Positions 25,436-32,731 are shown, counted from the first letter of the stretch. The stretch: DNA of 38,359 nucleotides from Bacteroidales bacterium UBA5197 (GCA_002412885.1 DHVX01000044.1:1-38359), one strand, 5' to 3'. Program-made: numbers and translations. The notes: generated from the sequence alone by a model not told the origin.

Positions 25436-26169
25436 ACAATCACCTCTCTTCCTTCAATGCCGGCAAGTGCTTTCGTGAACTCTGCAAAGCTTGTGTCTGC
25501 CATTTTTAAAGTTGTAAAGCTTTCTCCGATTAAATCAGGCTGATGTGCATCTGAGTTTCTGATAAATGTTTTTCCTTTCAGGTAACTGAATTTCTTCAGA
25601 AAGTCTTCGATTGAAATATGCTTCGTAAGCTCAAAAGCATCGGCTTTAAGATCGGGAGGTACAAATCCAAGCTGACTTATCAGACTGTATTTTGGACGGT
25701 TGATGTGAGCTGGAATAAATAATCCATTCAATCGGTGTACCTCTGCTGCAATCTGATCAATGCTTTGCGAAATGGCCGAAATCAATAACCGGGGCTCTTC
25801 GTAAACAATATTTTCCGATTCATCAACCACAACCTGATATCCAAACAGATCAGTATTGTTCTTGATATCAGGTAGATGCTTGTCAAGATATTGCTGAAAT
25901 GCATCAAGAATGTCAAATGTTTCAAAGAACGCAAGGCAGTGAACTTCTTCTTTTGTTGTGACTTCAACTCCGGTGTAAACTGTGATGCCTGCTTTTGTTG
26001 CTTCGCGGCTTACTTCCCGACACTGTCGTGTTGAGTTGTGGTCGGTAATTCCAATGATGTCAATCTTTTTCTTTTTAGCCTCCTGCACTATGTTTCGCGG
26101 GCTCATCTCAAGACTGCCGCAAGGCGAAAGTACAGTATGAATATGAAGGTCGGCTTTAAATTCCTTCAT
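25432..26169 (-). CDS. PHP-domain phosphoesterase-like protein
   Basis: 245 residues with the polymerase-and-histidinol-phosphatase fold. Metal-binding motifs are present: DLHIHTVLSPCG (H9, H11), GITDHNS (D43, H44), GVEVTT, PAHINRP and NSDAHQ. The family hydrolyses phosphate esters with two or three metal ions. Its place between a DRTGG protein and an ATPase in a hydrogenase operon suggests a signalling role, for example removing phosphate from a protein or a small signal molecule, but the substrate is unknown. Confidence 0.9.
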   Translation of the reverse strand: MKEFKADLHIHTVLSPCGSLEMSPRNIVQEAKKKKIDIIGITDHNSTRQCREVSREATKAGITVYTGVEVTTKEEVHCLAFFETFDILDAFQQYLDKHLPDIKNNTDLFGYQVVVDESENIVYEEPRLLISAISQSIDQIAAEVHRLNGLFIPAHINRPKYSLISQLGFVPPDLKADAFELTKHISIEDFLKKFSYLKGKTFIRNSDAHQPDLIGESFTTLKMADTSFAEFTKALAGIEGREVIV

Positions 26170-26180
26170 GAATTTATCTT

Positions 26181-26516
26181 TTACTGATTGAGCAGGTTAA
26201 AAAGCTTGCCATTGATGGTAAAAGTGTCTTCGGTGGTTCCCAAAACAGGGATATTTTCTTCGTTGCTCTGCTCTTCCATATCAGGATCAGGTGTAAAACC
26301 TTTTACCAGAATTACAGCTGACAAATCTTTTAATGAAGCAATAGCCATCACATTTTTATGTGTTTGCAGAGTAATCCAGATATCTCCTGACTGAGCACTG
26401 CCCATCACATCGCTGAGTAAGTCTGATGAATAACCCATGCTGATTTCATTCTCAAGGCCGTTTACTCCGCTGATTACTGTTAGTCCGAGTTTCTCGGCAA
26501 CTTCTTTAACTTTCAT
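26181..26516 (-). CDS. DRTGG-domain protein 1
   Basis: 111 residues: MKVKEVAEKLGLTVISG, then SMGYSSDLLSDVM, a central strand-rich part (GDIWITLQTHKN, SAVILVKGF) and a C-terminal region. It resembles the DRTGG domain found next to CBS domains and in phosphotransacetylase N-termini, where it probably binds a nucleotide or helps multimerisation. It shares the SDLLSDV stretch with DRTGG protein 2 (28330-28674). Its ATG is one base after the stop of the sensory hydrogenase gene, so the two are tightly coupled. Confidence 0.78.
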   Translation of the reverse strand: MKVKEVAEKLGLTVISGVNGLENEISMGYSSDLLSDVMGSAQSGDIWITLQTHKNVMAIASLKDLSAVILVKGFTPDPDMEEQSNEENIPVLGTTEDTFTINGKLFNLLNQ

Positions 26517-26517
26517 T

Positions 26518-27891
26518 TTAAATTCCTTTTAAGTCTCTGTACTTGTTGGTTTTTCCGAATCCCCAGATTTCCTGCATAATCTTCACGCTGTCATCCAGGC
26601 TTAATTCTCCTTTTTGCTCCAGAATTTTCTGGATAAAAATGCAATGATTGATGTTGGCATCACCCTGTGCAATATCCTGTGCAAGAGCCTGGCAACTCGG
26701 AGCTCCGCAGATTCCGCAATCTACCATTGGCAGCAGTTGCATGATGCGGTTGACTTTCTCCATTTTTTTCATTGCTTCAGCCATATTTTCATCCAGCTTC
26801 ATCATTGACCTGGGCTTAATTTCACCTATATCAATGTGTTGCATCAAAAATTCTTTATTCTCGAGAATTGATGATGTAGCATCAGGATGCTGATATTCCT
26901 GCTCAGGCAGATCTTCAGAATGATTCCTCAGTCTTTCAGCAGTCAGAAAACGATTACTGATGGTAAGAACGCCGCCGGCACAGCTTTCGTCGCAGGCCCT
27001 TAGTTCCAGAAAATCAATATCACTTACTTCTTCGTTTTCGAGCCTTTCCAGAAAGTCAATAACATTTTTAATTTCATCAATAGCCAGTGATCGTCCTTTA
27101 ATGTAAGGGGCTTCACCATTGGTTAATGACCAACAGGTGGCTTTTTTCGAAAGTTTTCGTCCAATCGGAAGGGTGCAGCTTTGAATATTTCGTTGCTTCA
27201 CCTGCTTGTACACCTTATTGAACAGGATGTCCATATTGATAACCCCGGTGATGGCTGATGATAATTCACCGACAGGATCTTTGATGGCTGCAATCTTGGC
27301 GGCACATGGTGTAACATAGAAAATTCCGGTTTCTTCTTCCGGAATGCCTTTGCTGACTAACTCTCTTCTTATGTGAAGCGCTGAAATGTCAAGCGGGGGC
27401 TTCAGTAACATAATGTTTTCAACCAACGCAGGAAACTTCACCTGTATCAGTCTGACAATTGCCGGACAAAATGACGAGATGAGCGGTTTCTTTTCAGGAT
27501 GATTTGCAGCTGTTTCGTTGATGGCGTCCGAAAGGATATCCACACCATTTTCTACTTCATACACATGGGTAAAACCAATGTCCATGATTACACTGTAAAT
27601 CTGACGCAGTGAAATGTCTTCAGGGAACTGACCTGTAAATACAGCGGGTACGAGTGCTACGCGGTATTTGTAGTCAAAAATGTAGTTGAAGTCATCATGA
27701 TCAATTATGATTGCACTTACAGGGCAAACCCTGAAGCATTCACCGCAATCAACACAACGGTCACCAAACAAAACTGATTTACCGTTCTTTACTCTGATGG
27801 CCTCGGTAGGGCAAACGTTCATGCAATGAGAACAACCTATACATAGGTCTTCTCTGATTTTGAGTGCATGATGAAAGTTTACGTTTTCCAT
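26518..27891 (-). CDS. Sensory-type [FeFe] hydrogenase homologue with N-terminal ferredoxin and C-terminal FeS domains
   Basis: 457 residues. Residues 17-56 hold two [4Fe-4S] motifs (CIGCSHCMNVCP; CVDCGECFRVCP). The middle is a compact H-cluster domain with the four ligands kept: SSFCPAIVR (C142), VTPCAAK (C196) and RACDESCAGG (C300, C304). F141 stands where catalytic enzymes have the proton-relay cysteine. The C-terminus (about 385-420) is a four-cysteine FeS domain (C392, C395, C400, C417). This matches the putative sensory group (C/D) of [FeFe] hydrogenases, which react slowly with H2 and signal rather than produce. It lacks the PAS domain of HydS. Its neighbours are two DRTGG proteins, two ATPases and a PHP protein, consistent with signalling. 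Confidence 0.85.
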   Translation of the reverse strand: MENVNFHHALKIREDLCIGCSHCMNVCPTEAIRVKNGKSVLFGDRCVDCGECFRVCPVSAIIIDHDDFNYIFDYKYRVALVPAVFTGQFPEDISLRQIYSVIMDIGFTHVYEVENGVDILSDAINETAANHPEKKPLISSFCPAIVRLIQVKFPALVENIMLLKPPLDISALHIRRELVSKGIPEEETGIFYVTPCAAKIAAIKDPVGELSSAITGVINMDILFNKVYKQVKQRNIQSCTLPIGRKLSKKATCWSLTNGEAPYIKGRSLAIDEIKNVIDFLERLENEEVSDIDFLELRACDESCAGGVLTISNRFLTAERLRNHSEDLPEQEYQHPDATSSILENKEFLMQHIDIGEIKPRSMMKLDENMAEAMKKMEKVNRIMQLLPMVDCGICGAPSCQALAQDIAQGDANINHCIFIQKILEQKGELSLDDSVKIMQEIWGFGKTNKYRDLKGI

Positions 27892-27901
27892 AACAAGGCT
27901 T

Positions 27902-28318
27902 TTAGCCGTTTAGATAAGTTATCATCTCAACAGTGGTTCCTTTTCCAACTTCCGAAGTAACTCTTAATTCATCGGTGTTGTTTTTAATATTGGGAAGGCC
28001 CATCCCTGCGCCAAATCCCATTTCTCTGACTTCCGGTGAAGCGGTGGAGTAGCCTTGTTGCATGGCAAGCTCAATGTCTGCTATCCCCGGCCCTTCATCA
28101 ATAAGTTTAATCTCAATCTTTTCTGTGTCAATATCAATATAAATCACACCATTGTAAGCATGGGCGACAATATTGACTTCAGCTTCGTAAAGGGCAACAA
28201 CAACGCGTTTAATCACCTTGGGATCAACATTCAGCTGCTTGAGTATCTTCTTCAATTGGCTTGATGCGGTCCCGGCTTTAGAAAAATTGCCTCCCTCTAC
28301 GTTGAATTCAAAGTGCAT
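27902..28318 (-). CDS. Anti-sigma-factor-like ATPase (RsbW type)
   Basis: 138 residues. The GHKL ATPase motifs are ALYEAEVNIVAHAY (E45, N49), DEGPGIAD (D74, G76, G78) and the glycine-rich lid GFGAGMGLPN. The layout is that of RsbW/SpoIIAB-like serine kinases, which bind and phosphorylate a partner such as an anti-anti-sigma factor. No sigma factor or STAS protein is encoded nearby, so the partner might be the sensory hydrogenase or a DRTGG protein. It lies 11 bases before the DRTGG 2 stop side and 10 bases after the sensory hydrogenase start, in one operon. Confidence 0.87.
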   Translation of the reverse strand: MHFEFNVEGGNFSKAGTASSQLKKILKQLNVDPKVIKRVVVALYEAEVNIVAHAYNGVIYIDIDTEKIEIKLIDEGPGIADIELAMQQGYSTASPEVREMGFGAGMGLPNIKNNTDELRVTSEVGKGTTVEMITYLNG

Positions 28319-28329
28319 TATTTATTGGT

Positions 28330-28674
28330 TTAATAAACCGGTTTTAAACCGGATTGAAACAGGATTCCGCTCGTTTTGAACATGGAGTAGTCACACTCAA
28401 TCAGTATCATATCATTCTCAGCGGCCAGTCGGATCATTTCGTCGGTTGCTTTCTTTTTTCTTGCAAAGATAATCTTGCTGATGTCAGACATTTCCGCTGT
28501 GCGAATAGTCTGCAGGTTTGCCAGTCCTGTTATCAGCAACAGGTTATCAGTTTCAATCGTTAGTACATCACTCATCAGGTCCGAAGCAAATACATATTCT
28601 ACCTCTGCATCCAAATGAGCTTCACCGGAAACTACCTTTGCATTAAGCAATTCAACAACCTCTCTTAATTTCAT
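28330..28674 (-). CDS. DRTGG-domain protein 2, first gene of the ten-gene operon
   Basis: 114 residues: MKLREVVELLNAKVVSGE, then YVFASDLMSDVLTI, LLLITGL and IIFARKKK. It is a diverged paralogue of DRTGG protein 1: the same start pattern, the shared SDL(L/M)SDV stretch and equal length. Here it leads the operon, whereas copy 1 follows the sensory hydrogenase. The function is probably nucleotide-dependent regulation, not enzymatic. Predicted promoter and Rex-like sites lie 60-130 bases upstream. Confidence 0.78.
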   Translation of the reverse strand: MKLREVVELLNAKVVSGEAHLDAEVEYVFASDLMSDVLTIETDNLLLITGLANLQTIRTAEMSDISKIIFARKKKATDEMIRLAAENDMILIECDYSMFKTSGILFQSGLKPVY

Positions 28675-28734
28675 TTCTTTAGTCTTTTACGCACACTTAA
28701 GTGCAGGGTCACAAACATTGTCCAAATGGTGCTG

Positions 28735-28765
28735 CAAAATTAGTACTTACAAATGACATGCGCAA
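28735..28765 (-). promoter_or_regulatory. Promoter of the ten-gene hydrogenase/signalling operon
   Basis: On the minus strand TTG (28763-28765), 20 bases, then TAATTTTG (28735-28742): both Bacteroidota promoter boxes at the right distance, 60 bases before the DRTGG 2 start. Confidence 0.65.
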
Positions 28766-28770
28766 CATTA

Positions 28771-28788
28771 TTGTTAATAAATTCACAT
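28771..28788. promoter_or_regulatory. Rex-like operator, site 1
   Basis: TTGTTAA-TAAA-TTCACAT matches the Rex pattern TTGTkAAnnnnTTmACAA at every defined position except the last base. It shares one base with site 2. Confidence 0.6.
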
Positions 28789-28805
28789 TGTTATTAAAAT
28801 AACAA
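28788..28805. promoter_or_regulatory. Rex-like operator, site 2
   Basis: TTGTTAT-TAAA-ATAACAA is a symmetric variant (A to T/A change in both half-sites), part of a larger inverted repeat (AATAAATT...AATTTATT) spanning about 28776-28815. Confidence 0.55.
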
Positions 28806-28885
28806 TGAATTTATTTTCATTCTAAACAAGGATGCAATAATTTAAGTAAAGAACTTGGAAACAGGAGTTTAACTGTATCCTGAAA

Positions 28886-28920
28886 ATGGCAGGAGGACAG
28901 CCAAAGCCATCCTCCTGTTT
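28886..28920 (-). terminator. Terminator after the second HydA
   Basis: CAGGAGGA (28890-28897) and TCCTCCTG (28910-28917) form a stem with a 12-base loop; on the minus strand a short T run follows. It comes 20 bases after the stop codon, so some read-through into the next operon is possible. Confidence 0.65.
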
Positions 28921-28937
28921 TAATAACAGACCAAGTG

Positions 28938-30731
28938 CTAGTAGCGTTTTCTTGGCTTGTAATGTGTGTGCAAAAGATCATGTGATTTGTGTCCGAGAGG
29001 TTCACCCAGAAAATGTTTGTAAATCTCTGTAACTTCAGGATTTTCATGGGATTTTCTGATGACCATTTCTTCGTCTTCACTGTAAATGGCTTCTGCTCTC
29101 TTTTTACGAATCTCCGGTGATGTAGGAATAGGCTGACCTCCTCCTCCGAGACATCCGCCCGGACATCCCATGATTTCGATAAAATGATATGAAGCTTCAC
29201 CACTTTTCACTTTTTCCATCAATAACCTTGCATTTGCAAGTCCATGAGCAATGGCAACATTCAAATCTACGCCTTCAAGAAATGCCCATTCAGGTTTAAC
29301 ATTCTTGATTTTAATTGAGGCTTCTTTGATTCCATCCATTCCTCTGACAGGTTTGATGTTAAGGTTGGTAAATGGTACTTCCCGCCCTGTAACTATTTCA
29401 TAGGCTGTACGTAAGGCTGCTTCCATTACACCTCCGGTGGCTCCGAATATTACTGCAGCACCGGTTGATTCTCCAAGGATACTGTCGTAATGTTCATTAT
29501 CCAGTTTATTAAAATCGATTCCTGCCTGTTTTATCATCATTGCAAGTTCGCGGGTAGTTAAAACGTAGTCAACATCCTGATATCCGCTGTCTCGCATTTC
29601 GGGTCGTTCACATTCAAACTTCTTGGCAACGCAAGGCATAATCGAAACTACTGTCATGTCCTGTGCTTTTATGTTGATTTTGTCAGCATAATAGGTTTTT
29701 GCCACTGCTCCGAACATTTGCTGAGGCGATTTACAGGTAGAAAGATTTCCGAGCAGTTCGGGATACATATGCTCCTGAAACTTAATCCAACCTGGTGAGC
29801 AGGATGTCATCATTGGAAGCACAACGGTCTCATCTTTGTCAACCAGCGCTTTTTTAAGGCGGGTCAGCAACTCCGTTCCTTCTTCCATAATTGTGAGGTC
29901 AGCTGTAAAGTCAGTATCCAACACTTTGTTGAATCCCAATTTTTTCAGTGCGGATACCATTTTACCGGTCACCCTTTGTCCAACAGGAATGCCCAAGTCT
30001 TCACCCAGTGCAATACGGGTTGCAGGAGCTGTTTGAACTACAACAAATTTTGACGGATCGTAAATGGCATTCCAGACTTCTTCAATATAATTTCTCTCAG
30101 TCAGCGCACCGGTTGGACAGCGGTTGATACATTGTCCGCAATTGGTGCATACAACTTCGTGCATTGGTTTGTTGAGGAAAGTAGAGATTTTCTGATGATC
30201 TCCTTTTTTAACAACTGCCAGTGCACTTACACCCTGCAGCTCAGCGCAGGTTCTTACGCAGCGCTGACAACGGATACATTTACTGTCATCTTTAACAATT
30301 GATGGTGATGAGATATCCTGAATTTTTGTTTCCGGAGCTACAAGATCCATGAAAACATGATCGCCGATCCTGTATTCGCTGGATAGATCCTGAAGTTCAC
30401 AATGCCCGTTTTTAAAGCACTTGGTGCAGTCGGCATTATGCTCCGATAATAAGAGTTCAACGATATGCTTTCGCGATACCCTTACTTTTTCACTGTTTGT
30501 ACTTACCTCCATGCCTTCCGAAACCGGTGTTGCGCAAGCTGCAGCCAAAAGGCGTGCGCCCTTGACTTCAACTACACAAACGCGGCAATTTCCGGCAACG
30601 GTCAGGTCGGGATGATTACACAAGGTGGGAATTCTGAAATTTAGTTTTCTTGCAGCCTCAAGAATGGTAGTGCCCTCTTCCACCGCGATGGGCATGTTGT
30701 TGATCTTAAGGTTTACCAAATATTTGCTCAT
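28938..30731 (-). CDS. hydA: [FeFe] hydrogenase catalytic subunit HydA (copy 2)
   Basis: 597 residues, same domain order as copy 1: plant-type [2Fe-2S] (C38, C49, C52, C66), His-ligated [4Fe-4S] (H98, C102, C105, C111), two [4Fe-4S] clusters (C152-C162, C195-C205), then the H-cluster domain. Active-site motifs are TSCSPGW (C311, then S312), MPCVAKKFE (C367) and EIMGCPGGCLGGGGQ (C523, C527). S312 aligns with the cluster-binding second cysteine of TSCCPGW in copy 1, so one expected ligand is replaced. The rest is intact, and the full-length operon around it argues for a working enzyme. I recall TSCSPGW in other HndD-type subunits but cannot check this. Last gene of the HydCBA operon. Confidence 0.95.
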   Translation of the reverse strand: MSKYLVNLKINNMPIAVEEGTTILEAARKLNFRIPTLCNHPDLTVAGNCRVCVVEVKGARLLAAACATPVSEGMEVSTNSEKVRVSRKHIVELLLSEHNADCTKCFKNGHCELQDLSSEYRIGDHVFMDLVAPETKIQDISSPSIVKDDSKCIRCQRCVRTCAELQGVSALAVVKKGDHQKISTFLNKPMHEVVCTNCGQCINRCPTGALTERNYIEEVWNAIYDPSKFVVVQTAPATRIALGEDLGIPVGQRVTGKMVSALKKLGFNKVLDTDFTADLTIMEEGTELLTRLKKALVDKDETVVLPMMTSCSPGWIKFQEHMYPELLGNLSTCKSPQQMFGAVAKTYYADKINIKAQDMTVVSIMPCVAKKFECERPEMRDSGYQDVDYVLTTRELAMMIKQAGIDFNKLDNEHYDSILGESTGAAVIFGATGGVMEAALRTAYEIVTGREVPFTNLNIKPVRGMDGIKEASIKIKNVKPEWAFLEGVDLNVAIAHGLANARLLMEKVKSGEASYHFIEIMGCPGGCLGGGGQPIPTSPEIRKKRAEAIYSEDEEMVIRKSHENPEVTEIYKHFLGEPLGHKSHDLLHTHYKPRKRY

Positions 30732-30833
30732 TTTTTCGCTTGCTTTTAAGTTAGTTTAAAGCTTTCAGAAATCAGTCATCAATTTGTTCTTGATTTCTTT
30801 AAGGCCTTTTTACTTTTTACTTTTACTTTTTAC

Positions 30834-32027
30834 TTAGTAAATAATCTCTTCCCTGAAATTATCAATGATAGAGTTGAATGGGTTACCAACGGATTGTCCA
30901 AGTCCGCATTTGGCGGCAATTTTCATGGTTCCGGTCAGTTTTTTCAGGTCTTCGAGATAAGCAGGCGGACGTTCTCCGCGTTTAACGGCTTCAATACCTT
31001 TGAGCAATTGCTGGCATCCCACACGGCAAGGTGTGCATTGTCCGCAGGATTCTTCGGTAAAAAACTCAAGGTAATCATGCAGTACATTGTACATCGAACG
31101 TGTACTGTTAAAAATCATCATTGAACCTCCCGTAGGAATACCTTCAAATCCTATGATGGTGTCGTTAAATTTTTTGCGGGGAACGCAATGGCCGGAGGCT
31201 CCTCCAACCTGAATTGCTTTGGCATCACCATCTCCAAATTCATTGACAAACTCATGCAGAGGCATACCCAGTTCCAATTCATAAATTCCTGGTATCGGTG
31301 TATCTCCCGAAACAGAAAATACTTTTGATCCTCTGGAATCGGTGGTGCCCAAAGCTTTGAATTTCTCGGGTCCGATATGGCAGATCATGGTGGTATAAAC
31401 AAGGGTTTCCACATTGTTTATAACCGTGGGTTTGCTGTTATAGCCTGCAACAGTAGGGTAGGGGGGCTTGTTCCGTGGTTCGCCGCGTTTGCCTTCCATA
31501 GATTCAAACAGAGCACTTTCCTCTCCACATACATAAGCGCCTGAACCTGATTTCAGATAAACATTGAAATCAAAGTTGCGCTGTTTCAGCTCATTATTAA
31601 ATATTTCGAGTTTCTTTTGCAGCGTTTTCAGCAAAAAGTTGTATTCGCCCCTGAGGTAAATGTAGCCTTCCTTTGCACCGACAACATAACCGCATATTGC
31701 AATTCCAACAAATATTTTTTCAGGAACCTTGTCAAGAATTTCTCTGTCTTTGAATGTTCCGGGTTCGCCTTCATCTGCGTTGCAGATAACATATTTTGTG
31801 TCGCCATCTTCATTTCTGGCGAACTTCCATTTAAGACCGGTTGGGAAACCTGCGCCGCCTCTTCCCTTTAATCCACTGTCGATCAGGTCGAGTATGATTT
31901 CATCTGGTGATCTTTTCAGTGTTTTGTCGAGTACAGAAATAGGGGAGACTTTTTCATCAACCTCGAAAATAATATCGACTTTCTTAAGATTGTTTTCCAT
32001 TTGGATAATGTTTTTGTTTGTGACCAT
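30834..32027 (-). CDS. hydB: [FeFe] hydrogenase beta subunit HydB (short form)
   Basis: 397 residues, NuoF-like core only. Present are GLKGRGGAGFPTGLKW and NADEGEPGTFKDREI (FMN and NAD(P)H binding), an SLBB stretch, and the [4Fe-4S] motif ESCGQCTPCRVGC. Compared with the 597-residue HydB of the other operon it lacks both the N-terminal [2Fe-2S] and the C-terminal two-cluster ferredoxin domains. Start: ATG at 32027, five bases after the hydC stop; a second ATG is nine codons later. Absence of the ferredoxin domain may mean a different electron partner or non-bifurcating work. Confidence 0.93.
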   Translation of the reverse strand: MVTNKNIIQMENNLKKVDIIFEVDEKVSPISVLDKTLKRSPDEIILDLIDSGLKGRGGAGFPTGLKWKFARNEDGDTKYVICNADEGEPGTFKDREILDKVPEKIFVGIAICGYVVGAKEGYIYLRGEYNFLLKTLQKKLEIFNNELKQRNFDFNVYLKSGSGAYVCGEESALFESMEGKRGEPRNKPPYPTVAGYNSKPTVINNVETLVYTTMICHIGPEKFKALGTTDSRGSKVFSVSGDTPIPGIYELELGMPLHEFVNEFGDGDAKAIQVGGASGHCVPRKKFNDTIIGFEGIPTGGSMMIFNSTRSMYNVLHDYLEFFTEESCGQCTPCRVGCQQLLKGIEAVKRGERPPAYLEDLKKLTGTMKIAAKCGLGQSVGNPFNSIIDNFREEIIY

Positions 32028-32032
32028 TGGTT

Positions 32033-32503
32033 TTAGTGAGTAGATTTGGAATATTCTTCCACTATCTCCATTGCTTTTTGTGGTGTAAGATCAGGATAAA
32101 CTTCATCATTGATGAGCATTACCGGCCCTTTATGACACCAGCCCAGGCAATTGGCTGTCAGCAAAGTGAATTTTTTATCGTGGGTTGTTTCCCCGACTTT
32201 AATCTTAAGTGCACTGCTAAGGGTATTGACTATTTCATCTTTCCCCTTCATATGGCAGGTAATAGTTTTACATACCCTGATAATATTTTTGCCACGTGGC
32301 ACAGTATCAAGAAATGTGTAGAACGATGCAGTTCCATAAACATCTGCGGCTGCCAGATCAAGTTCTTTGGCCACACAGAGCATGGCCTCTTCCGAAAGAA
32401 AGTTTTCCTTCTGAACTATGCCTTGTAAGACAGGCATCAGGCTGTTACGGGTTCTTCCGTTTTTTTCAACCAGTTCCTTTACTAGTACTTCTGTTGTTGA
32501 CAT
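32033..32503 (-). CDS. hydC: [FeFe] hydrogenase gamma subunit HydC (second operon, NuoE-like)
   Basis: 156 residues from the ATG at 32503. This start is chosen because the sequence GGAGGAT at 32507-32513 on the minus strand is a strong ribosome site, whereas a TTG at 32515 overlaps it. NuoE-type [2Fe-2S] cysteines: C78 and C83 (VCKTITC), C119 and C123 (CLGWC). First gene of the HydC-HydB-HydA operon, directly under the Rex-type operators. Confidence 0.93.
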   Translation of the reverse strand: MSTTEVLVKELVEKNGRTRNSLMPVLQGIVQKENFLSEEAMLCVAKELDLAAADVYGTASFYTFLDTVPRGKNIIRVCKTITCHMKGKDEIVNTLSSALKIKVGETTHDKKFTLLTANCLGWCHKGPVMLINDEVYPDLTPQKAMEIVEEYSKSTH

Positions 32504-32562
32504 GTAATCCTCCAACTTTAGTTTGATAAAATACGTTTATTGATCAGTGATTTGAGTGTGAC

Positions 32563-32580
32563 TTGTGAATTGATTAACAA
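32563..32580. promoter_or_regulatory. Rex-like operator, proximal site of the HydCBA operon
   Basis: TTGTGAA-TTGA-TTAACAA: both half-sites fit the Rex redox-repressor pattern TTGTkAAnnnnTTmACAA. It lies just downstream of the predicted -7 box. Confidence 0.75.
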
Positions 32581-32587
32581 TTCGAAT

Positions 32588-32595
32588 CAAAAATA
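32588..32595 (-). promoter_or_regulatory. -7 promoter box of the HydCBA operon
   Basis: TATTTTTG on the minus strand fits TAnnTTTG and lies between the two Rex-like sites. No -33 TTG at exactly 19-21 bases was found; the nearest TTG is 24 bases upstream and belongs to the distal operator. Confidence 0.55.
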
Positions 32596-32604
32596 GAAAT
32601 TCTT

Positions 32605-32622
32605 TTGTTAATTAATTAACAA
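32605..32622. promoter_or_regulatory. Rex-like operator, distal site of the HydCBA operon
   Basis: TTGTTAATTAATTAACAA is a perfect 18-bp palindrome and an exact fit to TTGTTAA-nnnn-TTAACAA. Its centre is 42 bases (about four helical turns) from that of the proximal site. Confidence 0.78.
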
Positions 32623-32718
32623 TACGCCTTTTTTTTCACTCTATTTGCGTAATTTATAACTATTCTAAATTCGAAAAAGGCAGACAGCAGTCATTGGTCT
32701 ATTGGTAATGGTTTTACT

Positions 32719-32726
32719 TATCTTTG
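32719..32726 (+). promoter_or_regulatory. -7 promoter box of truA
   Basis: TATCTTTG fits TAnnTTTG and ends five to twelve bases before the candidate ATGs (32732, 32738), implying a very short leader. Confidence 0.45.
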
Positions 32727-32731
32727 CCAGG

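Noticed and set aside
28817..29203. A 128-codon minus-strand frame overlapping the end of the second HydA
   Set aside because: It overlaps a clearly real hydrogenase gene in another frame and shows no domain.
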